A DNA stretch of 64,000 nucleotides from NCBI RefSeq assembly GCF_024169245.1, contig NZ_JALJWP010000001.1:5379501-5443500 (forward strand). The letters are read 5' to 3'. Source of the stretch: Pseudomonas koreensis (GTDB taxonomy: Bacteria > Pseudomonadota > Gammaproteobacteria > Pseudomonadales > Pseudomonadaceae). The notes beneath the pieces are model-generated. The model saw only the letters and a list, made by a program, of their open reading frames with translations, made no database searches and was not told the origin of the DNA. The position numbers and the translations under genes were made by a program. Positions 28,012-37,750 of this stretch are shown one piece after another (position 1 is the first letter of the stretch; the number at the start of each line of letters is the position of its first letter).

Positions 28012-28767
28012 TCAAGTTGCCGGGCGAATCGCCTTGATCAACGACTGCAACGAATACCCCAGCTGCGGCGCCAGCGCTTCGGCCCGTTGGGTCAGCGCCT
28101 GCATGTCCAGTGCCTGATCAAGATCCGCCGGGACGATCAGAATCACGTTGCCCTCCTTCACCGGCAATTCCCAGTAGTGCCGGTGATAGAGCCCGCGCAA
28201 CAACGCCGCTCCCAGCGGTTTGCCGTCATCGGTGGCCCACTGGTTGATCACCAGCCAGCCGCCCGGATTCAGGCGCTTCTGACAATCGCCGAGAAAACTC
28301 CAGGCCAGATGCCCTACACCCGGGCCGACATCGGTGTACAGGTCGACGAAAATCAGGTCCGCCGGCTCGGCAGTCGGCAGCAATTCCAGCGCATCGCCGA
28401 CGCGGATGTACAAACGCGGATCGTCATCCAGGCCCAAATATTCGATGGCCAGACGCGGGACGTCCGGGCGCAGTTCGATGGCTTCGACGTCTTCCAGCGG
28501 CAGGAATTTGAGACAGGCTTGGGTCAGCGTACCGGCACCGAGCCCGAGAAACAGCGCGCTCTCCGGCTGCTCATGGCACAACGCACCGATCAGCATCGCG
28601 CGGGTGTAATCATATTCGAGCCAGCTCGGGTCGGCGGTGAACACGCAGCTCTGCTCGATCGCATCGCCGAACTCGAGAAAGCGGTAATCGGCCACTTCCA
28701 GCACGCGAATCACGCCGAACTCATCCTGTACTTCGGCGAGCAGATGCTCGACGCGCTCCTCAGTCAT
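28012..28767 (-). CDS. Spermidine-synthase-like SAM-dependent protein
   Basis: 251 residues with a Rossmann SAM/decarboxy-SAM motif ALFLGLGAGTLTQA, the acidic ribose-binding loop AIELRPDV and FVDLYTD. It belongs to the SpeE superfamily but lacks the N-terminal SpeE domain, so its substrate is unknown and it is unlikely to be the housekeeping spermidine synthase. Leader contains TCCT-reversed AGGAGA ribosome site. Lies next to class II DAHP synthase in divergent orientation, as in PAO1. Confidence 0.8.
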   Translation of the reverse strand: MTEERVEHLLAEVQDEFGVIRVLEVADYRFLEFGDAIEQSCVFTADPSWLEYDYTRAMLIGALCHEQPESALFLGLGAGTLTQACLKFLPLEDVEAIELRPDVPRLAIEYLGLDDDPRLYIRVGDALELLPTAEPADLIFVDLYTDVGPGVGHLAWSFLGDCQKRLNPGGWLVINQWATDDGKPLGAALLRGLYHRHYWELPVKEGNVILIVPADLDQALDMQALTQRAEALAPQLGYSLQSLIKAIRPAT

Positions 28768-28918
28768 TTCGTCTCCTGATGGTCACCGGGCGCGGTGACG
28801 CGATGGCGCCGCTGTGGCACCGTGGCAAAGCAGCGATTGTCGGCGATGGGGCGGGAACAGGTCACGCACTAATTGCTGCTAACATGGCGCTCCCCTGCGT
28901 ATGAACTTCGAGACCGTG

Positions 28919-30265
28919 ATGAGCCAACCGTGGAGCCCTGACAGCTGGCGCGCCCTGCCGATCCAGCAACAACCGCAATACCCCGACGCCGCGCACCTGC
29001 GCCAGGTCGAGCAGACACTGGCCAGCTATCCGCCGCTGGTGTTCGCCGGCGAAGCGCGCGAGCTGCGCCGTCAGTTCGCCGAAGTCACCCAGGGCCGGGC
29101 GTTTCTGTTGCAGGGCGGCGATTGCGCGGAAAGCTTTGCCGAATTCTCCGCAGCGAAGATCCGCGACACCTTTAAAGTGTTGCTGCAAATGGCGATCGTC
29201 ATGACCTTTGCCGCCGGTTGCCCAGTGGTCAAGGTCGGACGCATGGCCGGCCAGTTCGCCAAGCCGCGTTCGGCCAACGACGAAACCATCGGCGGCGTGA
29301 CCCTGCCGGCCTATCGTGGCGACATCGTCAATGGCATCGGCTTCGATGAAAAGAGCCGCGTGCCCGATCCGGAACGTCTGCTGCAGTCCTACCATCAGTC
29401 CACCGCGACCCTGAACCTGTTGCGCGCTTTCGCTCAGGGCGGTTTTGCCGACCTGCATCAAGTGCACAAGTGGAATCTGGATTTCATCGCCAATTCGGCG
29501 CTGGCCGAGAAGTACAGCCACCTTGCCGACCGCATCGATGAGACGCTGGCGTTCATGCGCGCCTGCGGCATGGACAGCTCGCCGCAACTGCGCGAAACCA
29601 GTTTCTTCACCGCCCACGAAGCGTTGCTGCTGAACTACGAAGAAGCCTTCGTGCGCCGCGACAGCCTGACCAACGATTACTACGATTGCTCGGCGCACAT
29701 GCTGTGGATCGGCGACCGCACCCGTCAGCTCGACGGCGCGCATGTCGAATTCCTGCGCGGGGTGAACAACCCGATCGGCGTCAAGGTCGGCCCGAGCATG
29801 AACCCCGATGACCTGATCCGCCTGATCGACGTGCTCAACCCGGACAATGATCCGGGCCGTCTGAACCTGATCGCGCGGATGGGCGCGAACAAGGTCGGCG
29901 AACATCTGCCGGCACTGATCCGGGCGGTGCAGCGCGAAGGCAAGCACGTGCTGTGGAGCTCCGACCCGATGCACGGCAACACCATCAAGGCCAGCAGCGG
30001 CTACAAGACCCGCGACTTTGCGCAGATCCTTGGCGAAGTGAAGCAGTTCTTCCAGGTGCACGAAGCGGAAGGCAGTTATGCCGGTGGCATCCATATCGAG
30101 ATGACCGGGCAGAACGTCACCGAATGCATTGGCGGTGCGCGGCCGATTACCGAGGATGGGTTGTCCGACCGTTATCACACCCATTGTGATCCACGGATGA
30201 ATGCCGATCAGTCGCTGGAGTTGGCGTTTTTGATTGCCGAGACGTTGAAGCAAGTCCGGCGCTAA
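28919..30265 (+). CDS. 3-Deoxy-7-phosphoheptulonate synthase, class II
   Basis: 448 residues from ATG 28919 ([14 protein letters not shown]); ATG 28901 would add six. Class II (plant-type) family: WKPDSWR-like start, [51 protein letters not shown] and the C-terminal HCDPRMN motif. It condenses PEP and erythrose-4-phosphate, the first step of the shikimate pathway. The length fits the P. aeruginosa PA2843 type, which is inhibited by tryptophan, rather than short phenazine-linked forms. A second, class I, DAHP synthase occurs at 44452. Confidence 0.92.
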   Translation: MSQPWSPDSWRALPIQQQPQYPDAAHLRQVEQTLASYPPLVFAGEARELRRQFAEVTQGRAFLLQGGDCAESFAEFSAAKIRDTFKVLLQMAIVMTFAAGCPVVKVGRMAGQFAKPRSANDETIGGVTLPAYRGDIVNGIGFDEKSRVPDPERLLQSYHQSTATLNLLRAFAQGGFADLHQVHKWNLDFIANSALAEKYSHLADRIDETLAFMRACGMDSSPQLRETSFFTAHEALLLNYEEAFVRRDSLTNDYYDCSAHMLWIGDRTRQLDGAHVEFLRGVNNPIGVKVGPSMNPDDLIRLIDVLNPDNDPGRLNLIARMGANKVGEHLPALIRAVQREGKHVLWSSDPMHGNTIKASSGYKTRDFAQILGEVKQFFQVHEAEGSYAGGIHIEMTGQNVTECIGGARPITEDGLSDRYHTHCDPRMNADQSLELAFLIAETLKQVRR

Positions 30266-30278
30266 ACCGAGTCGCCAT

Positions 30279-30355
30279 CTTCGCGAGCAAGCTCGCTCCC
30301 ACACAGGACCTGTGGCCTACACAAAACCAATGTGGGAGCGAGCTTGCTCGCGAAG
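30279..30355. repeat. REP pair, GCGAGCAAGCTCGCTCCC type
   Basis: Arms CTTCGCGAGCAAGCTCGC... and its complement flank about 28 bases, between the converging DAHP synthase and YcaQ-like genes. Confidence 0.85.
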
Positions 30356-30363
30356 GGGCCAGC

Positions 30364-31590
30364 TCAGACACCCTCAATTTGCGCCAATACCAGCCTGAGC
30401 CGAGCCGCACTCTCGCGCTGACAATTCAACTGCACCCGCGCCAGCCCCAGCCACTGCGCCATCCGCCGCAGATTCAGCGCCAGCGCCAGCATCCCCTCCT
30501 CGCCCAGCCCCGGCTCTTCCTCGTGAACCGCATGCACCGCCAACTGCCCCGCCGCCCGTTCGGCACGCAGATCAACCCGCGCGGCGATCCGTTCGTTGTG
30601 CAAAAACGGCAGCACGTAATAGCCATAGACCCGCTTGGGTTGCGGTGTGTAAATCTCCAGGCGATAGCGAAAATCGAATAAGCGCTCGGTGCGGCTGCGT
30701 TCCCAGATCAATGAGTCGAACGGCGACAACAGCGCACTGGCAACGACTTTTCGCGGCACTTTGGGCTCCGGCAGGCAATAGGCGATCTGCCGCCAATCGC
30801 CGACTTCGCACATCTGCAATTGCCCCGCCTCAACCAGTTCAGCCAGACGCGGCCGCGCATCCACAGGATTCAGGCGGAAATAATCGCGCAGGTCTTTTTC
30901 CGTACCGACGCCCAATGCCTGCGCCGCATGCAACAGCAGACCGCGTTGCGCTTCAGCCTCATCCAGCAGCGGCTGCTGCAGGACCGCTGCCGGAAGGACC
31001 CGCTCGGGTAGATCGTACAAACGCTCGAAACCGCGGCGCCCCGCCACCGTCACCTCGCCAGCGGCGAACAGCCATTCCAGCGCGTGTTTCTCGGCACTCC
31101 AGTCCCACCAGGGTCCTGCTTTGTCCTGCCGGGTCGACAAACTGCCGGCGCCCAGTGCGCCCCGCTCTTCAACCGAAGCCAGCACGCGGCGAATGGTGTC
31201 CTGTTGTTCGCGACCAAACTTTGCCAGTTGCTGATAGATGTCCTCGCCACGTCTGGCTCGCTGCATACGCCAGCGCAACAACGGGTACATCGTCAGCGGC
31301 AGCAGCGACGCTTCGTGGCCCCAATATTCGAACAGCGTGCGCCGACGCCCGGAACTCCAGGCAGCCTGGTCGAGCAAATCAGAGGAATAGGAACCCAGGC
31401 GGGAAAACAGCGGCAGGTAGTGCGAGCGCACCACGGCATTGACGGAATCGATTTGCAGCAGGCCCAGCCGTTCGATCAGCCGGTTGAGGTGGCTGGCGTT
31501 GACGGTCGGCGGCTGGCGCCCATTGAACCCTTGGGCAGCCAGCGCCAGACGTCGCGCCTGTTTGAGGGAAAAGGACACTGTCGCGGGCAT
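30364..31590 (-). CDS. YcaQ-type winged-helix DNA glycosylase
   Basis: 408 residues from ATG 31590 with a perfect GGAGG site; a start eight codons upstream is less likely. The N-terminal part has the family's key Gln-x-Asp motif in RLGLLQIDSVNAVVRSHYLP. HTH_42/AlkZ-like proteins such as E. coli YcaQ unhook interstrand DNA crosslinks and remove alkylated bases. The SLLPLTMYPLLR and FHNERIAARVDLR blocks (the latter with one difference) are also family features. Alone, with its own promoter. Confidence 0.85.
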   Translation of the reverse strand: MPATVSFSLKQARRLALAAQGFNGRQPPTVNASHLNRLIERLGLLQIDSVNAVVRSHYLPLFSRLGSYSSDLLDQAAWSSGRRRTLFEYWGHEASLLPLTMYPLLRWRMQRARRGEDIYQQLAKFGREQQDTIRRVLASVEERGALGAGSLSTRQDKAGPWWDWSAEKHALEWLFAAGEVTVAGRRGFERLYDLPERVLPAAVLQQPLLDEAEAQRGLLLHAAQALGVGTEKDLRDYFRLNPVDARPRLAELVEAGQLQMCEVGDWRQIAYCLPEPKVPRKVVASALLSPFDSLIWERSRTERLFDFRYRLEIYTPQPKRVYGYYVLPFLHNERIAARVDLRAERAAGQLAVHAVHEEEPGLGEEGMLALALNLRRMAQWLGLARVQLNCQRESAARLRLVLAQIEGV

Positions 31591-31654
31591 TGATTCCTCC
31601 ATGTCTGCTCGCAACCTACCTCACCTGAAAGGGGTTTGTGTAGCGATAGCCTCA

Positions 31655-31876
31655 TCATTTATGCATCGGGTCGTCCCAGAACGGCCGCACGGTTTCGTGT
31701 TCGACATCGGCGCGGCTGATGCCGATGTCCTTCAACGCTTCGTCGCTCAGACCAGCGAGCAATTCCCGTTCACGGTGCAGCTCATACCAACGGCTGAACT
31801 TGTGCAGCAGATCGGACACGATATGGCCGTGGCCAGACTGCTGTTGTTCACTCACATACTCTCTTTGACCTTTCAT
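31655..31876 (-). CDS. DUF1127 small protein
   Basis: 73 residues from ATG 31876 with GGAGG nine bases upstream. The C-terminal half carries the DUF1127 signature RERELLAGLSDEALKDIGISRADVEHE. These short arginine-rich proteins are widespread; some bind RNA and affect phosphate or carbon metabolism in alphaproteobacteria, but here the function is unknown. Divergent from the LysR gene. Confidence 0.85.
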   Translation of the reverse strand: MKGQREYVSEQQQSGHGHIVSDLLHKFSRWYELHRERELLAGLSDEALKDIGISRADVEHETVRPFWDDPMHK

Positions 31877-31973
31877 CGTCTTGCCTCCTTTTGTGGATGG
31901 CTCAAGTCTCGCGCTGGCGCTAAGATCAATCCAACGAATGTTTCTGATGGCATGCATCACGGAGATTCATCAA

Positions 31974-32828
31974 TTGTCCGCGTACCCCAGTATCGATACC
32001 GATGTCCTGCGCACCTTCGTCGCGATCGCCGATCAGGGCGGTTTCACCCGTGCTGGCGAGATGGTCAACCGCACCCAGTCGGCGGTGAGCATGCAGATGA
32101 AACGCCTGGAAGAAGACGTGTTGCAGCGCCAGCTGTTCGAACGCGATGGTCGCCAGGTGCGACTGACGGCTGAAGGCCAGGTGCTGCTCGGTTACGCACG
32201 GCGCATCCTCAAACTGCACAGCGAGGTGTTCAACACCCTGCGCGAGCCACACATGGTCGGCACCGTGCGCATCGGCACACCGGACGATTATGTGATGCGG
32301 TTTCTGCCGGGAATTTTGTCGCGGTTTGCGCAGTTCTATCCGCTGATCCAGATCGAGGTGCATTGCGAATCGAGCAAGCAGTTGCTGCAACGCACCGATC
32401 TGGATTTGTCGATCGTCACCCGCGAGCCGGGCAACGAGATCGGCCAGTTGCTGCGCAAGGAGCGCTTTGTCTGGGCCGAGGCGCAGAATTTCAGCGCCCA
32501 CGAACAGACGCCGCTGCCCCTGGCAATGTTCAACAGTGATTGTTTCTGCCGCTTATGGGCGTGCAATGCGCTGGATGCGATGGGCCGCGATTACCGCATC
32601 GCCTACAACAGCAGCAGCCTGTCGGCGCTGATGGCCGTGGTCAGCGCGGGTCTGGCAATCACCGCGCAGCTGGAAAGCCTGATCACCCCGGACATGCGCA
32701 TCCTCGGCGCCGCCGAAGACCTGCCGCTGCTGCCCGAGGCGAGCATCATGCTGATCCGCAATCTGAACAACCCGTCGCCAATCACCGAGTGCCTGGCCGA
32801 GCACATCGTCGAAGGTTTCAAACTTTAA
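31974..32828 (+). CDS. LysR-family regulator
   Basis: 284 residues if it starts at TTG 31974 after GGAG; ATG 31938 and 31950 are alternatives with poorer ribosome sites. Helix-turn-helix at about residues 18-38 (GGFTRAGEMVNRTQSAVSMQ) and a standard LysR effector domain (MVGTVRIGTPDDYVMRFLPG). The divergent DUF1127 gene is a plausible target. Its end overlaps the converging permease gene by 11 bases. The effector is unknown. Confidence 0.8.
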   Translation: MSAYPSIDTDVLRTFVAIADQGGFTRAGEMVNRTQSAVSMQMKRLEEDVLQRQLFERDGRQVRLTAEGQVLLGYARRILKLHSEVFNTLREPHMVGTVRIGTPDDYVMRFLPGILSRFAQFYPLIQIEVHCESSKQLLQRTDLDLSIVTREPGNEIGQLLRKERFVWAEAQNFSAHEQTPLPLAMFNSDCFCRLWACNALDAMGRDYRIAYNSSSLSALMAVVSAGLAITAQLESLITPDMRILGAAEDLPLLPEASIMLIRNLNNPSPITECLAEHIVEGFKL

Positions 32829-33564
32829 ACGCGAGCATCACCGCACACAGCACCAGGAATCCGCAGAACAGCCCGCGCAGAAGCTTTTCCGGCATGGCGT
32901 GGGCCACTTTCACGCCCCAACTGATGCTGAGCAGACCTCCGACCGCCAGAGGCAGACCGATCATCCAGTCGACCTCATGGTGCACGGCGTAGGTCACCAG
33001 CGTCACACCGGTGCTCGGCAAAGCCAGCGCCAGCGACAGACCTTGAGCGACCACTTGCGTGGTGCCGAACAGGCTGGTCAGCACCGGCGTCGCGACCACC
33101 GCGCCGCCCACGCCGAACAAGCCGCCCATGGTTCCTGACGCCGCGCCAAGCACGCCCAGCCACGGCCATGAATAGCGCATTTCGGCAGTCGGCGCCGGGC
33201 GCGGACCGAACATTTTCAACAGGTTGTAAGCCGACAGCGCCACCAGAAACGCGACAAAACCGATGCGCATGGTTTGTGCATCAATGCCCACCGCCCAGAT
33301 CGAACCGAGCCAAGCGAAGCAGAAGCCCATCACTGCCAGCGGCAGCGCATGGCGCAATTCGATGCGGTTGCGCTGATGATAACGCCACAGCGCCAGCATC
33401 ACGTTCGGTACCACCATCACCAGCGCCGTGCCTTGGGCGATCTGCTGATCAAGCCCAAACCACACGCCAAGCAGCGGAATCGCGATCAAACCGCCGCCAA
33501 TGCCAAAGATCCCGCCCAATGTGCCAAGAGCAGCGCCGAACAGCAGGTACAACAGAAAATCCAT
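32818..33564 (-). CDS. TauE/SafE-family permease
   Basis: 248 residues, about eight membrane helices in two related halves, each with the family motif (GGIFGIGGGLIAIPLL and GGLFGVGGAVVATPVL). These proteins export sulfite or other sulfonate-derived anions; the substrate here is not known. Divergent from a second LysR gene at 33674 that may control it. Confidence 0.88.
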   Translation of the reverse strand: MDFLLYLLFGAALGTLGGIFGIGGGLIAIPLLGVWFGLDQQIAQGTALVMVVPNVMLALWRYHQRNRIELRHALPLAVMGFCFAWLGSIWAVGIDAQTMRIGFVAFLVALSAYNLLKMFGPRPAPTAEMRYSWPWLGVLGAASGTMGGLFGVGGAVVATPVLTSLFGTTQVVAQGLSLALALPSTGVTLVTYAVHHEVDWMIGLPLAVGGLLSISWGVKVAHAMPEKLLRGLFCGFLVLCAVMLAFKV

Positions 33565-33673
33565 CACAAGCGTAATCCTCTAACGACAGGCGGCCAATGC
33601 TACGCACTCGCGCCTAGCGGGGAAACGCACAGCAACGCACAATGGCTGTGCCGATTTTGCATAAGCGTTTTCC

Positions 33674-34630
33674 ATGAATCCTAATCAACTGACCGATCAG
33701 CTCGGTTTGTTTCTCGATGTGCTGGAGAGTGGCAGCTTTTCTGCCGCGTCGCGCCGTCATCCACTGACGCCTTCCGCCGTGGCCCGGCGCATCGACAGCC
33801 TGGAGAGTGCCGTCGGCAGTCAGCTGTTCGTACGCAGTACCCATGCCGTGCTGCCGACTTCGGCCGGTCTGGCCTTTGCCGAACGGGCGCGACGGATCAT
33901 CGCCGAATTGCAGCTGGCCCGCGCCGAAGCAGTGTCGTTGAGCAGCGCGCCGGAAGGCTTGATCCGCATCGATGCACCAGCGGCATTCGGACGGCGGCAT
34001 CTGGCGCCGGTGATCGCCGACTTTCTCCTGCTGTACCCGGGACTCGATGTGCAGATGCATCTGATCGACAGCTTCATCGACATGGCCGGCAGCAGTCTGG
34101 GCAAGGTCGATCTGGTGTTGCGTACCGGGCAGTTGGCTGACTCGCGCCTGGTTGCTACTCCACTGGCAAGCATGGTCCGCGTGGCCTGCGCCAGTCCTGA
34201 CTATCTCAAACAGCGCGGCGTGCCCAGTCATCCCGCGCAATTGAGCGAACACGATGGCCTCGACTGGGAAGGCCTCGCTCCGCCCTTTGCCTGGAAATTC
34301 GACGTGGACGGGCAGTTGCAATTGCACCGGCCATCGCGCGTGCGCCTGAGCGCCAACAACGCCGAAGCGCTGGCGTGTGGCGCGGCGGCGGGTCTGGGCG
34401 TCGCACACCTGCCAACCTGGCTGGCCAGTGATTACCTGCTGCGGGGCGAGCTGGTGCCGCTGTTCTGTGAAAACGGCCTGCCGCCGCCGGAGTCCACCGG
34501 CATTTATGCGCTGCGCATGGAACAGCAGATCCATTCGCGCAGTCGCCTGTTGCTGGAATACCTGAAAACCCGCTTCAGTCCGGTGCCGCCATGGGATCTG
34601 GCACTGCAACGGCAATTCGCCCGGCACTGA
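33674..34630 (+). CDS. LysR-family regulator
   Basis: 318 residues. Helix-turn-helix near residues 15-35 (SGSFSAASRRHPLTPSAVAR); the effector-domain start has PEGLIRIDAPAAFGRRHLAP, typical of the CrgA-like subgroup. It starts 110 bases from the divergently read permease gene, its likely target. The ribosome site is weak. Confidence 0.85.
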   Translation: MNPNQLTDQLGLFLDVLESGSFSAASRRHPLTPSAVARRIDSLESAVGSQLFVRSTHAVLPTSAGLAFAERARRIIAELQLARAEAVSLSSAPEGLIRIDAPAAFGRRHLAPVIADFLLLYPGLDVQMHLIDSFIDMAGSSLGKVDLVLRTGQLADSRLVATPLASMVRVACASPDYLKQRGVPSHPAQLSEHDGLDWEGLAPPFAWKFDVDGQLQLHRPSRVRLSANNAEALACGAAAGLGVAHLPTWLASDYLLRGELVPLFCENGLPPPESTGIYALRMEQQIHSRSRLLLEYLKTRFSPVPPWDLALQRQFARH

Positions 34631-34705
34631 CGCCGGGCATATTTATCTGGCGCCTTAAAGATTCGAGCGCTAGATTAAAAAACGATCAACGATCAAGGCT
34701 TTGAC

Positions 34706-35161
34706 ATGACTTCCGAACGCGACAACTGCGACGACCTGCTGCTCGACAATCAGGCGTGCTTCGCCCTTCACTCGACTTCGCTGATGATGACCAAGGTCTA
34801 CAAGCCGCTATTGCAGGCGCTGGGCCTGACCTATCCGCAGTATCTGGCGATGATGGTGTTATGGGAGAAGGATGGTTTGACTGTCGGAGAAATCAGCGCG
34901 CGCCTGCTGACCGATCCGGGATCGCTGACGCCATTGCTCAAGCGTCTTGAAGGCGAAGGCCTGCTCAGCCGCACCCGCAGTCGTGAAGATGAACGTGTGG
35001 TGATTGTTGAACTGACCGCAGCAGGCCGCGCCTTGCGCGACAAGGCGCAGACCGTGCCGCAGTGCATTCTCGGCGCCAGTGGTTTCACCCTTGAGCGTTT
35101 GCAGAAGTTGCAGGCCGAGTTGCAAGCGCTGCGCGGACATCTGCAAGACAGCCTCAACTGA
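34706..35161 (+). CDS. ohrR: Organic hydroperoxide sensor-repressor OhrR
   Basis: 151 residues, MarR winged-helix fold with LGLTYPQYLAMMVLWEKDG and DPGSLTPLLKRLEGEG. Reactive Cys18 (NQACFALHST) and a second Cys120 (VPQCILG) make it a two-cysteine OhrR, oxidised by organic hydroperoxides to release DNA. It reads in the same direction as ohr, 325 bases upstream, with a REP pair and two operators between. A half-operator-like GCGCTAGATTAA occurs in its own promoter region. Confidence 0.9.
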   Translation: MTSERDNCDDLLLDNQACFALHSTSLMMTKVYKPLLQALGLTYPQYLAMMVLWEKDGLTVGEISARLLTDPGSLTPLLKRLEGEGLLSRTRSREDERVVIVELTAAGRALRDKAQTVPQCILGASGFTLERLQKLQAELQALRGHLQDSLN

Positions 35162-35174
35162 ACGCACGCAGCCC

Positions 35175-35266
35175 CTGTAGGAGTGAGCCTGCTCGCGATG
35201 GCGGTCTGTCAGGCCACACATGCGGTGACTGACCCACCGCTATCGCGAGCAGGCTCACTCCTACAG
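35175..35266. repeat. REP pair, GTAGGAGTGAGCCTGCTCGC type
   Basis: Arms CTGTAGGAGTGAGCCTGCTC... and its complement flank about 42 bases, between ohrR and ohr. The arm differs from the common type (GTAGGAGTGAGC for GTGGGAGCGAGC). Confidence 0.8.
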
Positions 35267-35396
35267 TTGATTTGCGCCGCTTGAAAATATTTTTTACCCT
35301 TCGACGTCCTCCCCGCCCGCTCTATCTCAAGCCTTTCCAGCTGATTGATCTCCCGACAGTGGCCTTCCGCAAATCTTCTTCGAAAATTTATCTTGC

Positions 35397-35457
35397 GCGC
35401 TAAACATTAGCGCTATACATTCTCTTCACACCTACTTAGCGCGCAAACAATTAGCGC
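35397..35457 (+). promoter_or_regulatory. ohr promoter with two OhrR operators
   Basis: GCGCTAAACATTAGCGC at 35397-35413 is a perfect 7-3-7 palindrome; GCGCAAACAATTAGCGC at 35441-35457 is a close second copy. TATACA (35414-35419) directly follows the first and serves as -10, with TTGCGC just before as -35, so the operator fills the promoter core. Position and form fit OhrR repression of ohr. Confidence 0.8.
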
Positions 35458-35486
35458 ACAACAACACAACCAATGAGGCTCACACC

Positions 35487-35906
35487 ATGCAAACTCTCTA
35501 CACCGCAATCGCAACTTCCACTGGCGGCCGTGACGGTCGTGCGATCTCCAGCGACAACGTCCTCGACGTCAAACTGGCCACCCCGAAAGAACTCGGCGGT
35601 GCTGGCGGCGCGGCGACCAATCCTGAGCAACTGTTCGCTGCCGGTTACTCGGCCTGCTTCATCGGCGCACTGAAATTCGTCGCCAGCCAGACCAAGCGCA
35701 AGATTCCTGACGACGCATCGATCACCGCTCACGTCGGCATCGGCCAGATCCCTGGCGGTTTCGGTCTGGACATCGATTTGCACATCAGCCTGCCGGGTCT
35801 GGAACAAGCCGACGCGCAGTCGCTGGTCGAGGCCGCTCACCAGGTCTGCCCGTACTCCAACGCCACCCGTGGCAACGTCGATGTCCGTCTGCACGTGACC
35901 GTGTAA
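35487..35906 (+). CDS. ohr: Organic hydroperoxide resistance protein Ohr
   Basis: 139 residues, OsmC/Ohr fold. The two catalytic cysteines lie in AGYSACFIGALKF and in HQVCPYSNATRGN. Ohr reduces organic hydroperoxides, using lipoyl-linked reductants, and is repressed by OhrR. It is followed after 37 bases by a secreted-esterase gene that may share the transcript. Confidence 0.95.
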   Translation: MQTLYTAIATSTGGRDGRAISSDNVLDVKLATPKELGGAGGAATNPEQLFAAGYSACFIGALKFVASQTKRKIPDDASITAHVGIGQIPGGFGLDIDLHISLPGLEQADAQSLVEAAHQVCPYSNATRGNVDVRLHVTV

Positions 35907-35943
35907 TCACTCAAGCCCCCGGCCCGAACAAGGAACATTGAAC

Positions 35944-36954
35944 ATGAACACTTTCAGCAAAGTCTTGACCGGTACCCTTCTCGCCCTGTCGGTGCACAGC
36001 GCGTTCGCCGGTGATGTCGAACACAACACCCAGGCATTCCTCGATGCGCTGAATTCAGGCAGCGGCAAGCCTATCGAGCAGCTGTCGCCCAAGGATGCCC
36101 GCGCCGTGCTGGTCGGCGCGCAGTCCGGGGTCAAGTTGACGTTGCCCAAAGCCGATGTCAGCGATAAGACCATCCAGGTCGATGGTCAATCGTTGAGCCT
36201 GACCATCGTCCGCCCGGCCGGGGTCAAGGGTGAGCTGCCGGTGTTCATGTTCTTCCACGGCGGCGGCTGGGTGCTGGGGGACTTCCCGACTCACGAACGT
36301 CTGGTACGGGATCTGGTGGTTGGTTCGGGGGCGGCGGCGGTATTCGTCAACTACACCCCTTCGCCGGAAGCGCATTACCCGGTGGCGATCAATCAGGCCT
36401 ACGCCGCGACCAAATGGGTGGCGGAACACGGCAAAGAGATCAACGTCGACGGCAAGCGTCTGGCCGTGGCCGGCAACAGCGTCGGCGGCAACATGGCCGC
36501 AGTGGTTGCGCTGATGGCCAAGGACAAGGGCACCCCGGCGATCAAATTCCAAGTGCTGCTGTGGCCGGTCACCGACGCGAACTTCGACACCGGTTCGTAT
36601 AACCAGTACGCCGAAGGGCACTTCCTCACTCGCAACATGATGAAGTGGTTCTGGGACAACTACACCACCGACGCCAAGCAGCGCAACGAGATCTACGCCT
36701 CACCGCTGCGCGCCACCACCGCGCAACTCAAAGGCCTGCCGCCTGCACTGGTGCAGACGGCAGGCGCCGATGTACTGCGCGATGAGGGCGAAGCCTATGC
36801 GCGCAAACTCGACGAGGCCGGAGTGCCGGTTACGTCGGTGCGGTACAACGGCATGATCCACGATTACGGTTTGCTCAACGTGGTCAGCCAGGTACCGGCG
36901 GTGCGTTCGGCGATGTTGCAGGCGTCTGAAGAACTGAAGCAACACTTGAAATAA
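35944..36954 (+). CDS. Secreted alpha/beta hydrolase, HSL-type esterase
   Basis: 336 residues from ATG 35944. A signal peptide of about 22 residues ends at SAFAGD. The hormone-sensitive-lipase motif is FFHGGGWVLGD and the nucleophile elbow is AGNSVGGNMA; Asp in GADVLRDEG and His in MIHDYGLL complete the triad. Substrate unknown. Close after ohr, so it may be peroxide-inducible. Confidence 0.85.
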   Translation: MNTFSKVLTGTLLALSVHSAFAGDVEHNTQAFLDALNSGSGKPIEQLSPKDARAVLVGAQSGVKLTLPKADVSDKTIQVDGQSLSLTIVRPAGVKGELPVFMFFHGGGWVLGDFPTHERLVRDLVVGSGAAAVFVNYTPSPEAHYPVAINQAYAATKWVAEHGKEINVDGKRLAVAGNSVGGNMAAVVALMAKDKGTPAIKFQVLLWPVTDANFDTGSYNQYAEGHFLTRNMMKWFWDNYTTDAKQRNEIYASPLRATTAQLKGLPPALVQTAGADVLRDEGEAYARKLDEAGVPVTSVRYNGMIHDYGLLNVVSQVPAVRSAMLQASEELKQHLK

Positions 36955-36967
36955 CCACAGTCCCATT

Positions 36968-37055
36968 GTGGGAGCGAGCTTGCTCGCGAAGGCGTCCTGT
37001 CAGACAACATGCCGTTGAATGACACACCGCTTTCGCGAGCAAGCTCGCTCCCACA
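36968..37055. repeat. REP pair, GTGGGAGCGAGCTTGCTCGC type
   Basis: Arms TGTGGGAGCGAGCTTGC... and its complement flank about 40 bases, between the converging esterase and efp genes. Confidence 0.85.
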
Positions 37056-37081
37056 GGGTTCCGAGTGTTTCTAACAGGCAC

Positions 37082-37112
37082 AAAAAAACCCGACTCAATG
37101 GTCGGGTTTTTT
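37082..37112. terminator. Terminator of efp
   Basis: AACCCGAC, a six-base loop and GTCGGGTT with an A-run to the left and T-run to the right, so bidirectional in form; it ends the leftward efp transcript and could also end the rightward esterase transcript. Confidence 0.9.
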
Positions 37113-37132
37113 CTTTGCGCAAAAACCAGTGC

Positions 37133-37702
37133 TTATTTGGCACGGCCTTTGTAGGAACCGCCTTCGCGGGTATCGATCTCGATCATGTCGCCGATTTCGA
37201 TGAAGTCGGCAACCGACAGTTCGGTACCGTTCTTCAGTTTGGCAGGCTTCATCACCTTGCCGGAAGTGTCACCGCGAGCGGAGCCTTCGGTGTAGTCAAC
37301 CTGACGCACGATGGTGGTCGGCAGTTCTACGGAAACCAGACGCTCTTCGAAGAACACCGCTTCGCAAACGTCGGTCATGCCTTCTTCAACGAAAGGCAGA
37401 ACGCTTTCGATGTCTTCGGCGTTCAGCTCGTACATGGTGTAGTCAGTGGTGTCCATGAACGTGTAGGTGTCACCGCTGATGAACGACAGGGTGGCTTCTT
37501 TACGATCCAGGATCACGTCGTCCAGTTTGTCGTCCGCACCGTAAACGGTTTCGGTCTTGTAACCGGTCAGCAGGTTCTTCAGCTTGGTCTTCATGATCGC
37601 GCTGTTACGGCCCGACTTGGTGAATTCAGCTTTCTGAACCAGCCAAGGATCGTTGTCGATACGGATCACGGTACCGGGTTTGAGTTCTTTACCAGTTTTC
37701 AT
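37133..37702 (-). CDS. efp: Translation elongation factor P
   Basis: 189 residues, full length. The modified residue at the loop tip is Arg32 in [11 protein letters not shown], not Lys, so this EF-P is of the rhamnosylated class. EF-P relieves ribosome stalling at proline runs. The matching arginine rhamnosyltransferase gene, earP, lies just upstream in the same direction. Confidence 0.97.
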   Translation of the reverse strand: MKTGKELKPGTVIRIDNDPWLVQKAEFTKSGRNSAIMKTKLKNLLTGYKTETVYGADDKLDDVILDRKEATLSFISGDTYTFMDTTDYTMYELNAEDIESVLPFVEEGMTDVCEAVFFEERLVSVELPTTIVRQVDYTEGSARGDTSGKVMKPAKLKNGTELSVADFIEIGDMIEIDTREGGSYKGRAK

Positions 37703-37750
37703 TGCGGATATCCGAATTTGGATGGGATTTACAAAAATCTAGGCCGCGTA

